A stretch of 64,000 nt of DNA. Source: Nocardioides speluncae. Lineage in GTDB: Bacteria > Actinomycetota > Actinomycetes > Propionibacteriales > Nocardioidaceae. The position numbers and the translations under genes were made by a program. Of the stretch, positions 63,119 through 64,000 are shown one piece after another; the first letter of the stretch is position 1, and every line of letters begins with the position of its first letter. Location of the stretch: positions 176,745 through 240,744 of the forward strand of contig NZ_QEOO01000042.1 in the NCBI RefSeq assembly GCF_003121585.1, read 5' to 3'. The notes beneath the pieces are model-generated. The model worked only from the letters and a program-made list of their open reading frames with translations. It was not told the DNA's origin and did not search any database.

Positions 63119-63289
63119 ATGACTGGCAGTGCGCCTGATCCGATGGACACTCAGACACCCGACCGCCCGCCGGGGCTCCCCCCGTGGGTGAAGCTGCTGG
63201 CCATCGGCGTGGTCATCGCCGTCGTCGTGTTGGTGCTGGCGATGCTGCTCGTCGGTGTCGAGCACGGGCCGGGGATGCACGGCCGATGA
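63119..63289 (+). CDS. Small single-pass membrane protein
   Basis: The 56-residue frame starts with ATG at 63119 after GGGAGG at six bases and encodes a Pro/Asp-rich start, one transmembrane helix (LLAIGVVIAVVVLVLAMLLV) and the ending VEHGPGMHGR, with His and Met at the outer side. It overlaps the next gene by four bases (ATGA). The function is unknown; the location suggests copper handling. Confidence 0.75.
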   Translation: MTGSAPDPMDTQTPDRPPGLPPWVKLLAIGVVIAVVVLVLAMLLVGVEHGPGMHGR

Positions 63290-63801
63290 TGTCGCCCGGG
63301 ATCCGGAAGCTGATGCTGACGGTCCATGTGACCGCCTCCGTCGGCTGGCTGGGCGCGATCGCGGCGTACATCGCCCTCAACGTTCCGGCCCTCGCCGGCG
63401 ATGACGAACAGACCGTCAGGGCCGCCTATCTGATGATGGACGTCGTCATGCGCTACGCCCTGATCCCCTTGGCGGCCGCCACACTGGCGACCGGCATCGT
63501 CCAAGCGCTCGGCACCCCGTGGGGGTTGTTCCGCCACTATTGGGTGACCATCAGCCTCGTCCTGACCATCATCGCTTTCGTGGTCCTCGTGCTGCACCTA
63601 CCCACGGTCGAGGACATGGCCGCTGCGGCCGCTGATCCACGGGTTGACATCACCCACCTCCGTGGCGATCTGTTCCACTCGGTCGGCGGGGCACTCGTGC
63701 TGCTGGTGCCGCTCGCACTGAACATCTACAAGCCCCGTGGGCTGACGCGATACGGCTGGCGACGCGCCGGGAATCAGCGCGCGAACGCTTCGCGGATGTG
63801 A
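63286..63801 (+). CDS. DUF2269-like membrane protein
   Basis: The 171-residue protein has four transmembrane helices (LMLTVHVTASVGWLGAIAAY, YALIPLAAATLATGIVQAL, VTISLVLTIIAFVVLVLHL, VGGALVLLVPLALNIY) and the HVTASVGWLGA start typical of DUF2269-type proteins. His residues in helices one and two and HSVGGA in the last could bind haem or metal. It is coupled to the small membrane protein. Confidence 0.78.
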   Translation: MMSPGIRKLMLTVHVTASVGWLGAIAAYIALNVPALAGDDEQTVRAAYLMMDVVMRYALIPLAAATLATGIVQALGTPWGLFRHYWVTISLVLTIIAFVVLVLHLPTVEDMAAAAADPRVDITHLRGDLFHSVGGALVLLVPLALNIYKPRGLTRYGWRRAGNQRANASRM

Positions 63802-63843
63802 CACCCCACGCCTGAGCCCGGATCCAGGCTGAGATCGCGTGGT

Positions 63844-64000
63844 CTAGTTCTGTCGGTCGTGCCGGTCGGCGAGCGTCTCGGTCAGTGGCTTGAAGCCGCG
63901 CAGCAGCAGGCTGTTGCTGACCACGAACACCGAGGAGAGTGCCATTGCGGCACCGGCCAGCATCGGGTTGAGGAGGCCGGCGGCGGCCAGTGGCAGGGCG
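63844..64000 (-). CDS. C-terminus of a copper-type P-ATPase (partial)
   Basis: Only the last about 51 residues lie in the window. They read ALPLAAAGLLNPMLAGAAMA, LSSVFVVSNSLLLRGFKPLT and end DRHDRQN, which is the terminal helix region of CopA-type heavy-metal P1B-ATPases. The gene continues beyond the right edge. Its presence supports the view that this end of the window is a copper island. Confidence 0.9.
   Translation of the reverse strand, partial: ALPLAAAGLLNPMLAGAAMALSSVFVVSNSLLLRGFKPLTETLADRHDRQN

Overview
The window looks like chromosome of a high-GC actinobacterium. GC is high throughout, GTG and TTG starts are common, and actinobacterial families (DUF3097, SigE-type and ECF42 sigma factors, DUF1707, a CopC-CopD fusion) are frequent. 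The style fits Nocardioidaceae or a related Propionibacteriales lineage, but that placement is inference. No rRNA, tRNA or CRISPR array was seen.

A conserved backbone runs on the minus strand across most of the window: leuS, degV, GNAT, comEA, comEC, holA, (rpsT, plus strand), lepA, then fadD, hemW, hrcA, dnaJ, rsmE and a HIT protein cut by the left edge. This is the usual actinobacterial leuS-comE-holA-rpsT-lepA-hemW-hrcA-dnaJ cluster, loosened by accessory blocks. Recognisable control sites include a CIRCE element before hrcA, a DtxR/IdeR box before a DUF2470 haem-related gene, and a leucine-rich leader peptide with terminator before leuS.

Region by region: 1-3.1 kb holds the HIT protein, a SigE-like sigma factor with a membrane partner, and an AlkZ-like winged-helix protein. 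3.1-6.2 kb is rsmE-dnaJ-hrcA. 6.3-12.4 kb holds the iron-regulated gene, small enzymes, PadR/DUF1707, DUF3097 and small membrane proteins. 12.4-17.8 kb holds hemW, fadD and a YCII/ECF42 pair. 17.9-22.2 kb encodes secreted proteins (S37 peptidase, RTX repeat protein, EEP-like protein). 22.2-30.1 kb is an accessory block: two antibiotic-kinase homologues, a frameshifted XRE regulator module, an alpha/beta hydrolase, a WXG-like/zincin/DUF4919 module and a WD40 lipoprotein. 32.2-36.8 kb holds twin LpqC-like esterases, an Ntn-type amide hydrolase, another kinase and a PAP2 phosphatase. 46.1-50.3 kb holds twin solute-binding/VWA proteins and a lipoprotein. 50.6-55.1 kb holds a TetR pair and a two-component system facing a PepSY/lipoprotein operon.

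The right end (55.4-64 kb) is a probable copper-handling island: TauE/SafE-cupredoxin fusion, CopZ-like HMA protein, DUF2752 protein, BlaI-type repressor with M56 protease, small His/Met-rich membrane protein, F510_1955-type lipoprotein, CopC-CopD fusion, TetR, two small membrane proteins and the C-terminus of a CopA-type P-ATPase. Four sites with CTACTA-N7-TAGTAG symmetry plus a fifth variant lie upstream of its transcription units and suggest one BlaI-controlled regulon. A 17-codon Met/His/Cys-rich reading frame with a strong Shine-Dalgarno sequence overlaps the start of the first gene.

Three MITE-like palindromic elements share TGGTCA...TGACCA termini and CTAG-type flanks. In all three cases the flanking CTAG supplies the TAG stop codon of the adjacent gene. 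One of them also supplies the apparent ribosome binding site of the zincin gene.
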